DNA of 64,000 nucleotides from Pedobacter sp. PF22-3. Its GTDB lineage: Bacteria > Bacteroidota > Bacteroidia > Sphingobacteriales > Sphingobacteriaceae. A program made the translations under genes and the position numbers. The notes below the pieces were generated by a model, which saw nothing but the letters and a program-made list of their open reading frames with translations, was not told the origin of the DNA and did no database searches. This document shows, piece by piece, positions 33,677 through 45,346 of this stretch; the first letter of the stretch is position 1; the number at the start of each line of letters is the position of its first letter. The stretch covers positions 62,001 through 126,000 of the forward strand of contig NZ_JAPIVP010000002.1 of NCBI RefSeq assembly GCF_026239555.1, written 5' to 3'.

Positions 33677-34963
33677 TTATTCAGCGATCAAAAGAAAATA
33701 ATTTTTCTTTCCTTTTTGCACTACAATAAATTTGTCGTTTATTAAATGATCTGCGGTAAAGATTTGAGCCATTTCAGCCACCTTTTCTTTATTTACAGAA
33801 ACACCTCCACCCTGAATGGTTTTTTTAGCCTCTCCTTTTGATGGAAATATAGCTGATTTTTCGGCAAGTAAGCTTGCTGCATCAATTCCTGCCCCAAGCT
33901 CCTCAATCAGAATCTTGTATTGCGGAATCCCATCAAATATATCTAATACGGCTTTATCTGATAAACCCCTTAAAAACTCAAGTGATCCGTTTCCGAATAA
34001 AAATTCAGATGTTTTAATAGCCGTTTCCAAAGCTTCTATCGAGTGGGTTTTAACAGTGATATCTTCAGCCAAAGCTTTTTGAAGGATACGTAAATGCGGT
34101 GCAGCATCATGTTCCTTTTCAAGGGCTTCTATTTCTTCCTTATTTTTCAGCGTAAAAATACGGATCCATTTTTTCACATCATCATCTGATGCATTTAACC
34201 AAAACTGGTAAAATTTATATGGAGAAGTTTTTTCCGGGTCAAGCCAAACCGCACCACTTTCGGTTTTACCAAATTTGGTTCCATCAGCCTTTTTAATCAA
34301 TTGTGTAGTAATGGCATAAGCTGTACCAGCGTCTTTTCTTCTAATCAGCTCTGTACCGGTAACAATATTACCCCATTGATCGGAGCCGCCCATTTGCACC
34401 AAACAGTTTTCGTTTTTCCATAAATGATAGAAATCGTACCCCTGAATCAACTGGTAACAAAATTCGGTAAAAGACAAGCCCGAGTCTCCCTCCAAACGTC
34501 TTTTAACGCTATCTTTTGCCATCATGTAATTCACAGTAATGTGTTTACCAACATCCCTGATAAAGGTAAAAAGGTTCATATCCTTAAACCAATCAGCATT
34601 ATTAACCATTACGGCACCATTCCCACCTTCTTCAAATTTTAAGAATTTAGCCAATTGCTTTTTCATCCCTTTCAGGTTGTGCTCAATCATCTCAGGGGTC
34701 TGAAGATTACGTTCATCAGATTTACCTGATGGATCGCCCACCATACCGGTAGCACCACCAACCAAAGCAAATGGCTTGTGACCAGCATTTTGAAAATGAA
34801 TCAGTGTCATGATCTGCGTTAAGTGACCAACATGCAACGAATCTGCAGTAGGATCGAAACCGATATAACCAGAAGTCATACCTTCGTTTAGCTTTTCCTC
34901 CGTATTCGGCATAATATCATGCAGCATGCCACGCCACCTTAACTCTTCAACAAAATTCGTCAT
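33677..34963 (-). CDS. tyrS: Tyrosyl-tRNA synthetase
   Basis: Attaches tyrosine to tRNA-Tyr. The class I catalytic domain has GFDPTADSLHVGHL (HIGH form HVGH), the tyrosine pocket YQLIQGYDFYHL and QMGGSDQWGNI, and the KMSKS-type loop KFGKTESG. An alpha-helical domain follows, then a C-terminal S4 RNA-binding domain (about 360-428; IQGGGVSVNKEKV). The 428 residues are normal. A promoter TATCTTTG lies 28 bp upstream (34991-34998, minus strand). High confidence. Confidence 0.97.
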   Translation of the reverse strand: MTNFVEELRWRGMLHDIMPNTEEKLNEGMTSGYIGFDPTADSLHVGHLTQIMTLIHFQNAGHKPFALVGGATGMVGDPSGKSDERNLQTPEMIEHNLKGMKKQLAKFLKFEEGGNGAVMVNNADWFKDMNLFTFIRDVGKHITVNYMMAKDSVKRRLEGDSGLSFTEFCYQLIQGYDFYHLWKNENCLVQMGGSDQWGNIVTGTELIRRKDAGTAYAITTQLIKKADGTKFGKTESGAVWLDPEKTSPYKFYQFWLNASDDDVKKWIRIFTLKNKEEIEALEKEHDAAPHLRILQKALAEDITVKTHSIEALETAIKTSEFLFGNGSLEFLRGLSDKAVLDIFDGIPQYKILIEELGAGIDAASLLAEKSAIFPSKGEAKKTIQGGGVSVNKEKVAEMAQIFTADHLINDKFIVVQKGKKNYFLLIAE

Positions 34964-34990
34964 TGTACAAACACTTTAATAATGTGCGTG

Positions 34991-34998
34991 CAAAGATA
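34991..34998 (-). promoter_or_regulatory. Promoter -7 box of tyrS
   Basis: TATCTTTG on the minus strand, exact consensus, with TTTG 21 bp upstream of it (35020-35023). Confidence 0.6.
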
Positions 34999-35133
34999 AA
35001 ATTTTAGCTTAGTTTAAAGCAAATTAGTTGGTTTTGTAAACGAGTTATCGCAAATGATTATGCAGCTTGTGATCCTTACCAATATTTTACCATCCGCGCT
35101 TTACAACCATACGAGAAAATATTACCTTGCACG

Positions 35134-35811
35134 ATGAACTTTTTATCACATTATTATTTCGACCGGACAAGTAATGACGCCAATGTGGTAATGGGAACAG
35201 TTTTGCCGGATCTGATCAAAAATGCAGTAAAAGAGGCAAATTTATATCCGCAGAAGAATGAATTTCTGTTTAAAGGAAATCCTGACGAGGAAAACCTGCT
35301 TATTGGATGGAAAAGACATCTGGCTGTAGATCTGCTTTTTCATTCTTCTAATTTTTTTCTGGAGAAAACCACTGAACTTAAACAGCTCATTAAACCCGTT
35401 GTCGAAAATACCCCTGTTCGCCCTTCTTTTTTAGCCCATATAGGCCTGGAGTTATTGCTAGATCATTTATTGATTGAACACAACTTCATCCAGGTAAATC
35501 ATTTTTATGATCAGCTGAATGCAGTAAAAAAAGAATCGTTAAGTGATTTCCTAGCACACTGTAACCTTAAAAACCCTGAGGTATTCTTTAATTTTTTGGA
35601 AAAGTTTATCAGCAGCAAATATCTTTTGAGTTACCAGAAGCTAGAAAACATCAGTTATGCCTTGAACCGGATTTGCATGCGGCTTTGGCCTGAAACATTG
35701 GATGAAAAACAGTTGCAGCAGCTGACTTTTGAGTTGAGCCTTTTCAAGGCGGTTTTGGAAAAAGACTATATGGATATTTTTGAGGAAATTGAAGAAAAAA
35801 TAGACTTGTAA
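35134..35811 (+). CDS. Uncharacterised protein, weakly like acyl-carrier-protein phosphodiesterase (AcpH)
   Basis: 225 residues, soluble and helical. It begins MNFLSHYYFDRT, followed by VMGTVLPDL and a WKRHLAVDLLFHSS segment containing His and Asp positions, as in AcpH/DUF479 proteins of the HD superfamily. Later parts (ELLLDHLLIEH) add further His and Asp. The overall similarity is faint and I am not sure of the function. Standing alone between tyrS and ligA, it has an intergenic palindromic repeat directly downstream. Confidence 0.5.
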   Translation: MNFLSHYYFDRTSNDANVVMGTVLPDLIKNAVKEANLYPQKNEFLFKGNPDEENLLIGWKRHLAVDLLFHSSNFFLEKTTELKQLIKPVVENTPVRPSFLAHIGLELLLDHLLIEHNFIQVNHFYDQLNAVKKESLSDFLAHCNLKNPEVFFNFLEKFISSKYLLSYQKLENISYALNRICMRLWPETLDEKQLQQLTFELSLFKAVLEKDYMDIFEEIEEKIDL

Positions 35812-35862
35812 GAAAAATCGTCATCTCCTGAAACGCAGTGGAATGGAGAAATCTAAAAAAGT

Positions 35863-35963
35863 CGTCATTGCGAGGAAGGAACGACGACGCAATCTTAAAA
35901 CGATCGCAATAACCCACCGCAAGAGATTGCTTCGTCGGCTGAAAAAGCCTTCTCGCAATGACG
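35863..35963. repeat. Palindromic intergenic element, CGTCATTGCGAG-ended
   Basis: A 101-bp element with perfect 12-bp inverted ends (CGTCATTGCGAG at 35863-35874, CTCGCAATGACG at 35952-35963) and inner arms with GCAATCTT and AGATTGC. A related CGTCATCTCCTG fragment lies directly to the left (from 35819). It belongs to the same CGTCA...TGACG class as the element at 946. Confidence 0.8.
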
Positions 35964-35993
35964 ATTTCTCGCTAACATCTTAAAAAAGATTAA

Positions 35994-38069
<2,076 letters not shown>

Positions 38070-38150
38070 GGTGAGGGAGTGATTGAATTAACGGATGATA
38101 GAATGTACAAAGCATTCATTCAATCTCTCATTCAAAATTCAATAATTATA
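38070..38150. repeat. Word-like intergenic tract with inverted arms
   Basis: GAGGGAGTGATTGAAT and ATTCAATCTCTCATTCA form imperfect arms around a non-coding core. The words GATTGAAT and ATTCAAT recur. It fills the ligA-dapA gap. Confidence 0.55.
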
Positions 38151-38158
38151 AATTAAAA

Positions 38159-39046
38159 ATGAACAAATTTCAGGGTACTGGTGTAGCATTGGTTACGCCT
38201 TTCAACACAGATGGATCAGTTGATTATAATGGCTTAAAAAACCTGATTAATCATTTGGTAGAAGGAGGGATAGATTACCTCGTTTCTTTAGGTACAACCG
38301 GCGAAACTGCTACAATGACCAAGGAGGAGAAGAAGAAGGTGTGGGCTTATACCGCTGAAATTAACAATAACAGATTACCATTGGTTGCAGGTATTGGTGG
38401 CAATAATACTTTGGCTGTGGCTGACGAGATCAAATCTTTCGATACTTCAGGCTATAGCGCAATTTTATCCGTTAGTCCTTATTACAACAAACCTACCCAG
38501 GAAGGAATTTATCAGCATTATAAACATTTAGCTGAAATTTCGCCATTGGATTTAATCCTCTATAATGTTCCCGGGCGTACGATGAGCAATATGAGTCCGG
38601 AAACGACTTGCAGACTGGCTCATGATTTTAAAAACATTATTGCAACTAAAGAAGCATCAGGAAGTTTTGATCAGTTTAACCAGATTATGAGAGATAAACC
38701 AGCAGATTTCCTTTTAATATCCGGTGATGATCCGATTACCTTACCCATGATTGCTTTAGGAGCTTCGGGGGTGATTTCCGTAATTGCAAATGCGGTTCCT
38801 AAACCTTTTACTGATATGGTTAATGTATGTTTGCAAGGCGAATTTAAAGTGGCTAATCCTTCCCATTTAAGTTTGGTAGAGTTTACGCGTTTGGCCTTTG
38901 CTGAAGGAAATCCGGCAGGAATTAAAGTTGCTTTGAAACATTTAAATATTTGTGGAGACACGGTGAGATTACCGCTGATAAAAGCTTCATCATCTTTAGA
39001 ACAATTAATTATTGCTGAACTTGATAAAATAATTCAAACGGCTTAA
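38159..39046 (+). CDS. dapA: 4-hydroxy-tetrahydrodipicolinate synthase
   Basis: Condenses pyruvate and aspartate semialdehyde in the lysine and diaminopimelate pathway, feeding peptidoglycan precursors (the MurE here is of the diaminopimelate type). 295 residues, TIM barrel. Seen: SLGTTGETATM, the catalytic Tyr in YNVPGRT, and the Schiff-base lysine in IATKEASG. The ATG at 38159 gives the standard start. A shared hairpin terminator lies at 39064-39100 between it and the convergent esterase gene. Confidence 0.95.
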   Translation: MNKFQGTGVALVTPFNTDGSVDYNGLKNLINHLVEGGIDYLVSLGTTGETATMTKEEKKKVWAYTAEINNNRLPLVAGIGGNNTLAVADEIKSFDTSGYSAILSVSPYYNKPTQEGIYQHYKHLAEISPLDLILYNVPGRTMSNMSPETTCRLAHDFKNIIATKEASGSFDQFNQIMRDKPADFLLISGDDPITLPMIALGASGVISVIANAVPKPFTDMVNVCLQGEFKVANPSHLSLVEFTRLAFAEGNPAGIKVALKHLNICGDTVRLPLIKASSSLEQLIIAELDKIIQTA

Positions 39047-39063
39047 TCGCATGATTAAATAAT

Positions 39064-39100
39064 AAGAAGGCTTCCAAATTCAAAATTTGGAAGCCTTCTT
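39064..39100. terminator. Bidirectional terminator between dapA and the esterase gene
   Basis: AAGAAGGCTTCCAAATT and its exact reverse complement (17-bp stem) enclose a 3-nt loop. Serves both convergent genes. Confidence 0.9.
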
Positions 39101-39113
39101 CGTTTGGTGAGAA

Positions 39114-40310
<1,197 letters not shown>

Positions 40311-40331
40311 TTAATTTTGTCTAATAAAAAC

Positions 40332-40362
40332 AATGGCCTCTTCGCATAAAGAGGCCATCTGG
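40332..40362 (-). terminator. Terminator of the histone-like gene
   Basis: ATGGCCTCTT (40333-40342) and AAGAGGCCAT (40349-40358) pair, with a T-rich tail on the minus strand. Confidence 0.75.
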
Positions 40363-40384
40363 TATCATATTTATTTAAAATCGC

Positions 40385-40561
40385 TTAAGCTTTATTTTTG
40401 GCTTCCTGAACTTCTAAACGGATGGCCTGAGCTAAGTTTTTCAGATCCTGCATACCTTTACGGATACGGGTTCCTGCCGCGCTGTTTCCTTTGTTATAAA
40501 ATTTGTCTGCATCAGCTTCTAAAGCTGTCACTAAACTTTTTACTTCTTCGAATTTTTTCAT
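40385..40561 (-). CDS. Histone H1-like DNA-binding protein (Hc1 type)
   Basis: 58 residues, too short for common cut-offs: MKKFEEVKSLVTALEADADK at the start and, further on, GNSAAGTRIRKGMQDLKNL, ending EVQEAKNKA. This small alpha-helical protein is widespread in Bacteroidota and resembles chlamydial Hc1; it is probably abundant and nucleoid-associated. The ATG at 40561 and the hairpin at 40333 define a monocistronic unit. The proteins are very conserved, so the call is good although the function is by similarity. Confidence 0.85.
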   Translation of the reverse strand: MKKFEEVKSLVTALEADADKFYNKGNSAAGTRIRKGMQDLKNLAQAIRLEVQEAKNKA

Positions 40562-40650
40562 TTTTGAGTACTCCTATGGTTCTTAAGGTTTTTTAGTTTT
40601 AATTATCTAATTTAAAGGGTTTAAGGAAATAAAAAAATTTTTGGAACAAT

Positions 40651-40680
40651 AAAAAAACGGTCTACTAAACCGTTTTTTTT
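40651..40680. terminator. Hairpin with A and T runs on its two sides
   Basis: AAAACGGT (about 40655-40662) pairs with ACCGTTTT (40669-40676). It lies upstream of the histone-like gene. Which transcript it ends is unclear. Confidence 0.5.
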
Positions 40681-40770
40681 CCACATATAGTGGGTTTATA
40701 AACAAACAACCCAAAAAAACCAACAACAAACAACTGATAAACAAGTATTTGCAAAAAATAGTTACAAAAA

Positions 40771-40800
40771 AAAGCCCTTTAAACATATTTAAAGGGCTTT
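40771..40800 (-). terminator. Terminator of the alpha-oxoamine synthase gene
   Basis: AAAGCCCTTTAAA and TTTAAAGGGCTTT form a 13-bp stem with a 4-nt loop and a T-rich minus-strand tail. Confidence 0.85.
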
Positions 40801-40818
40801 GTAAAATTTCTATTGATC

Positions 40819-42060
40819 TTAAGCAGTAGCGAAAAGATTCTCTTTATAATATCCGTTCTCTAACTTTTCGGCAACTTCGCTAAAAGCATCCAAAGTACGT
40901 TGTACATCTTCCAGCGTGTGTACAGCTGTTGGGATTAAACGTAATTCGATCATTCCTTTAGGAATTACCGGATACACTACGATTGAACAGAAGATGCTAT
41001 AGTTTTCACGTAAATCGTAGGTAATGGCTGTGGCATCTGAAAGCTCTCCTTTTAAGAAAACCGGTGTTACAACAGAGTTCGTTACCCCTAAATCAAATCC
41101 ACGTTCACGAAGTCCTTTTTGTAAGGTTGTAGCAATTTCCCAAAGTTTATCTTTTAACTCCGGACGGCTTTTCAATAACTCTAAACGCTTCAATAGCCCG
41201 ATTACCATTGGCATTGGCAAGGCTTTGGCAAAAGTTTGCGAACGCATGTTATACCTTAAGAAATTGGTAATTTCTACGGTAGATGCGACAAAGGCACCAA
41301 TACCTGCCATTGATTTGGCAAATGTACCAAAGTAAACATCAATGCCTTCAATGCAATCTTGAGCTTCATGTGTACCTGCACCAGTTTTACCCATGGTACC
41401 AAAACCATGTGCATCATCAACCAGGATACGGAATTCAAAATCATTTTTAAGATCTACAATTTCTTTTAGTTTACCCTGTGCACCGCTCATTCCGAAAACA
41501 CCTTCGGTAATTAAAAGGATACCACCGCCAGATTCTTTTGTTAATTTGGTAGCACGTTCCAATTGTTTACGGGCACTATCGATATCGTTGTGCTGATAGA
41601 CAAATCTTTTACCCATATGCAAACGAAGCCCGTCAATAATACAAGCATGTGATTCTGCATCGTAAACTATTACATCATTACGATCAACCAGGGTATCAAT
41701 AATTGATACCATTCCCTGATAACCATAATTCAATAAAAATGCATCAGGCTTACCTACAAAAGCGGCCAATTCCTGCTCCAATTGCTCGTGAAAATTAGAA
41801 TTTCCACTCATCATGCGGGCGCCCATAGGGTAAGCCATACCATACTGAGCTGCAGCTTCTTCATCTGCTTTTCTAACTTCGGGGTGATTGGCTAAGCCTA
41901 AGTAATTGTTTAAACTCCAAACCAAATGCTCTTTTCCTTTGAATTGCATGTGTGGTGCAATTTCTCCCTCTAATTTTGGAAATGAGAAATACCCATGAGA
42001 CCATTTTTGATGTTGGCCAAGTGGCCCCATGTGCTTTGCTATCTTATCAAATATATCCAA
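40819..42060 (-). CDS. Alpha-oxoamine synthase family PLP enzyme (serine palmitoyltransferase/KBL/BioF type)
   Basis: PLP-dependent condensation of an amino acid with an acyl-CoA. 413 residues: SLNNYLGLANHPEVRKAD, a cofactor-stacking His in DAESHACIIDG, the DDAHGFGTMG motif, and the Schiff-base lysine in FGTFAKSMAG. The family includes 2-amino-3-ketobutyrate CoA ligase, 8-amino-7-oxononanoate synthase and serine palmitoyltransferase. Sphingobacteria make sphingolipids, so palmitoyl transfer to serine is attractive, but sequence alone does not separate these. It is monocistronic. Confidence 0.82.
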   Translation of the reverse strand: MDIFDKIAKHMGPLGQHQKWSHGYFSFPKLEGEIAPHMQFKGKEHLVWSLNNYLGLANHPEVRKADEEAAAQYGMAYPMGARMMSGNSNFHEQLEQELAAFVGKPDAFLLNYGYQGMVSIIDTLVDRNDVIVYDAESHACIIDGLRLHMGKRFVYQHNDIDSARKQLERATKLTKESGGGILLITEGVFGMSGAQGKLKEIVDLKNDFEFRILVDDAHGFGTMGKTGAGTHEAQDCIEGIDVYFGTFAKSMAGIGAFVASTVEITNFLRYNMRSQTFAKALPMPMVIGLLKRLELLKSRPELKDKLWEIATTLQKGLRERGFDLGVTNSVVTPVFLKGELSDATAITYDLRENYSIFCSIVVYPVIPKGMIELRLIPTAVHTLEDVQRTLDAFSEVAEKLENGYYKENLFATA

Positions 42061-42177
42061 TGTATGTATGTGTTTTATAATGAAATTTTGCGAATTTAAG
42101 CTTTATTCGTCTTAAAATCAACCCAATGATTTTGCTAAGCTCGAATTTAGATCTTACTGCGCTAATTTTATGCCAAA

Positions 42178-42204
42178 AAAGCCCCGATTTTACACCGGGG
42201 CTTT
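42178..42204 (-). terminator. Terminator of the dcw cluster after ftsZ
   Basis: AAAGCCCCG and CGGGGCTTT form a 9-bp stem around a 9-nt loop, with an A run on its left side, giving T on the minus strand. Confidence 0.85.
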
Positions 42205-42224
42205 ATAATTATATTTGGTTCGTT

Positions 42225-43853
42225 TTAATCAACGTTATCGTGCAGAAAAGAATTGTTAGGTCTGATCTCTGTACCACCGTCCTGGTCATTACTCAACGTA
42301 AACCTACTTACCTGCGATTCTGAAGAATGTTGAACTTGTTGCAACTGCATTTGTTTGCGTTTGTAAGCAGGTTCGTTTTCCAGCTCCTGTAAACCATTGG
42401 TTGTACGCAATTTCATACTCAAATCTTTTAAACGTAAAATACGTTCCTTAGATTTTTTCAATTGCTCTTCCATTGATTCGTCACTTTTGTCGTCATCTAA
42501 GCCAACAACCGGCATTTCGATTTCTGGTTCAGGCTGTGGCATTGGAGCTGCTTTTGCTGGTGTTTCGAATACAAAATTAGTTTCTGCCAATTTAACTTCG
42601 AACTCAAACCCGGTTTCCGTTACTTCTTCTACCTGAGGCTCTTCTTCAATTAAAGTATGGCGAACCACATTACTTTCTGGCTCCTGAACTTTTTGCTGCT
42701 CTGATTTATTGAACATGCCACCAAAAAGATCTGCTTGCGAAACTTCTTCCTTGGTTTTTAAAACAGGCTCATAAGATGGTGCTGCTTTAGGTTGAATGAA
42801 AGAATTTACTGGCTCAACCGGGCGAACAAGTGGTGCTTCTTCTGGTGTTAAAAGTGATATTTTCTTTTTATTTTTTTCTTCATGCACACGTTCTTCTGAA
42901 GTTTGGAAACCTGTTGCTATAATGGTTACAGAAAGTTTATCGCTTAAAGATTCGTCGGTACAGTTACCCCATATCAAGTCTGCTGATAAACCAGCTTTCT
43001 CCTGAATGTAGTCTGTAATGATCGAAACCTCATCCATAGTTACCTCACGTAAACCAGAACTGATGTTCAATAAAATATAACGGGCACCTTCAATTTCGTT
43101 ATCTTTTAACAATGGAGAAGCTAAAGCGCCCTCTACTGCCTGCAATGCACGGTCTTCTCCTTCTGCAGCGAAACTACCCATAATGGCCACTCCGCTATCT
43201 TTCATTACGGTACGCACATCTTTAAAATCCACGTTGATATAACCTGGAACCGTGATGATTTCCGCAATACCTTTTGCAGCTGTGGTTAAAATATCGTCAG
43301 CCTGGCCGAAGGCAGAACCCAAAGTTAAGTTTCCAAAGATTTCGCGCAGGCGATCGTTAGAGATAACCAGGTAAGAATCTACATACTTTTTCAACTCTTC
43401 CATTCCTTCGTCAGCCTGCAGTCTACGTCTTTTTCCTTCGAAAGAAAACGGCGTAGTAATGATGGCTACAGTTAAAATGTCAAGTTCTTTAGCTGCTTTC
43501 GCAATGATTGGAGAAGCGCCTGTTCCGGTACCGCCACCCATGCCTGCTGTAATAAAAAGCATTTTGGTTGTACTACCTAACATGGCCTTAATATCATCTA
43601 TATTTTCTATAGCTGAGTTTTTACCAACTTCAGGAATAGAACCAGCTCCCATTCCTTCGGTTAAACTAGCGCCTAATTGTACCTTGTTAGGTATAGGGCT
43701 AGATTCCAAAGCCTGGGCATCTGTATTACAAATAATAAAATCCACACCAGTAATACCAGACAGGTACATATGGTTCACTGCGTTGCCGCCACCACCTCCA
43801 ACACCAATAACTTTGATGATTGAAGATTTATCTTTTAACATTTCGAACTGCAT
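42225..43853 (-). CDS. ftsZ: Cell division protein FtsZ
   Basis: Tubulin-like GTPase forming the division ring. GTP-binding: VIGVGGGGGNAVNHM, the signature GMGGGTGTGASP, and the T7 loop NVDFKDVRTVM. The 542 residues include a long, acidic, low-complexity linker (about 325-500; Glu- and Pro-rich) and a basic C-terminal tail, longer than in E. coli (383) but usual in Bacteroidota. It is the last gene of the dcw cluster, 129 bp after ftsA. Two ATGs (43853 and 43841) are both possible; the first is kept. Confidence 0.97.
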   Translation of the reverse strand: MQFEMLKDKSSIIKVIGVGGGGGNAVNHMYLSGITGVDFIICNTDAQALESSPIPNKVQLGASLTEGMGAGSIPEVGKNSAIENIDDIKAMLGSTTKMLFITAGMGGGTGTGASPIIAKAAKELDILTVAIITTPFSFEGKRRRLQADEGMEELKKYVDSYLVISNDRLREIFGNLTLGSAFGQADDILTTAAKGIAEIITVPGYINVDFKDVRTVMKDSGVAIMGSFAAEGEDRALQAVEGALASPLLKDNEIEGARYILLNISSGLREVTMDEVSIITDYIQEKAGLSADLIWGNCTDESLSDKLSVTIIATGFQTSEERVHEEKNKKKISLLTPEEAPLVRPVEPVNSFIQPKAAPSYEPVLKTKEEVSQADLFGGMFNKSEQQKVQEPESNVVRHTLIEEEPQVEEVTETGFEFEVKLAETNFVFETPAKAAPMPQPEPEIEMPVVGLDDDKSDESMEEQLKKSKERILRLKDLSMKLRTTNGLQELENEPAYKRKQMQLQQVQHSSESQVSRFTLSNDQDGGTEIRPNNSFLHDNVD

Positions 43854-43982
43854 ATCTTTATGAATCAGTTGTTTAAAAATTTTAAATTCTGTTCATTACT
43901 CCATGTAATATTAACACTTTTTCAACAGACGTTTTCCACAACTGTTAATAATGTGGAAAACTCATCTTTTGTGGAAAAGTTA

Positions 43983-45341
43983 TTAACTTTTCAAGTAATC
44001 TTCATCGCTTACATTCATATCATCCTGAATGAAAGTCCTTGTTTTTGCCAGTAATTTATCGAACAAACCTGGTCCACGTTTCTCTTTCTCTTTGGCCGTT
44101 TTTGGTTTCTCAACAAAAACACCAGGTTGTTTCATTTCTTCAATTAACTCTTCTGCTTTCTGGATTCCTTTAATCAGCAAACCTACACTGGTTGCATACA
44201 TAGGGCTTTTCAGATCGTCGTAAATGGCCTTAGGCATATCCTCATATTTAGATAAATGCTCGTTCGGATAACCGATACGGCAATCTAAACCAGTTACATA
44301 TTCAACCGCCTGAGATAAGTGTTTTAACAAAGCACCACCACCGGTAATCACAATACCACCGATGAGTTTTTTCTCATATCCGGAAGATTTGATCTCGTAA
44401 TATACGTGTTCAATAATTTCTTCCATACGCGCCTGAATAACATAGGCCAGGTTTTTAACCGAAATTTCTTTTGGTTCGCGGCCACGTAAGCCCGGAACAC
44501 AAATAATTTCATTTTCTTTATTCTCTTCAGCCAATGCCGAACCGAAACGGGTTTTCAACAACTCGGCCTGGTTACGCATTACAGAGCAACCCTCTCTGAT
44601 ATCTTCAGTAACACTATTACCACCAAAAGGGATCACTGCGGTATGACGGATGATACCTTCGTGGAAAATAGCAATATCTGTGGTACCACCACCAATATCA
44701 ACCAAGGCAATACCGGCTTCTTTTTCTTCCTCGCTCAACACCGATTCAGATGAAGCCAATGGCTCAAGAATTAAATCCTGAGTTTGCAGCCCTGCATTGT
44801 TTACACATTTGATGATATTTTTTACGGCCGTAACCTGACCTGAGATGATATGGAAGTTAGCTTCAAGGCGAACCCCTGCCATACCGATCGGATCTTTAAT
44901 TCCTGGCTCATTATCAATGGTAAATTCTTGCGGCAATACATGGATGATCTCCTCACCCGGAGGCATTACCAGCTTAAACATATCATCAATCAACTTATCA
45001 ATATCCTTTTTACCGATTTCGTTGTTTAATTCTCTTCTTGTTAAAATTCCTCTGTGCTGTAAGCTCTTAATGTGCTGACCAGCGATACCCACATTTACCA
45101 CCTGTATTTCTACATTGGATTGTCCGCTCGCCACCTCAACTGCCTGGGCAATGCCCTGCACTGTTTTTTGAATGTTAGAAACTACCCCACGCGTAACTCC
45201 CGCCGATTCTGCCTTGCCTATTCCTAAGATTTCTATTTTACCGTGTTGCGTTCTACGGCCAACGATAACACAAATTTTTGTAGTACCGATATCCAATCCT
45301 ACTACGATGGGCGACTGACTGGTAAATTTTGCCTTGTCCAT
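43983..45341 (-). CDS. ftsA: Cell division protein FtsA
   Basis: Actin-like ATPase that anchors FtsZ to the membrane. Seen: VVGLDIGTTKICVIVG (phosphate 1), the SHS2 domain region (LEANFHIISG), the VDIGGGTTDIAIF phosphate-2 motif, and IVITGGGALLKHLSQ. The 452 residues end with a lysine-rich stretch and a short C-terminal helix (FDKLLAKTRTFIQDDM) that may bind membrane. 5 bp separate its start from the ftsQ stop. Confidence 0.96.
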   Translation of the reverse strand: MDKAKFTSQSPIVVGLDIGTTKICVIVGRRTQHGKIEILGIGKAESAGVTRGVVSNIQKTVQGIAQAVEVASGQSNVEIQVVNVGIAGQHIKSLQHRGILTRRELNNEIGKKDIDKLIDDMFKLVMPPGEEIIHVLPQEFTIDNEPGIKDPIGMAGVRLEANFHIISGQVTAVKNIIKCVNNAGLQTQDLILEPLASSESVLSEEEKEAGIALVDIGGGTTDIAIFHEGIIRHTAVIPFGGNSVTEDIREGCSVMRNQAELLKTRFGSALAEENKENEIICVPGLRGREPKEISVKNLAYVIQARMEEIIEHVYYEIKSSGYEKKLIGGIVITGGGALLKHLSQAVEYVTGLDCRIGYPNEHLSKYEDMPKAIYDDLKSPMYATSVGLLIKGIQKAEELIEEMKQPGVFVEKPKTAKEKEKRGPGLFDKLLAKTRTFIQDDMNVSDEDYLKS

Positions 45342-45346
45342 ATTCG

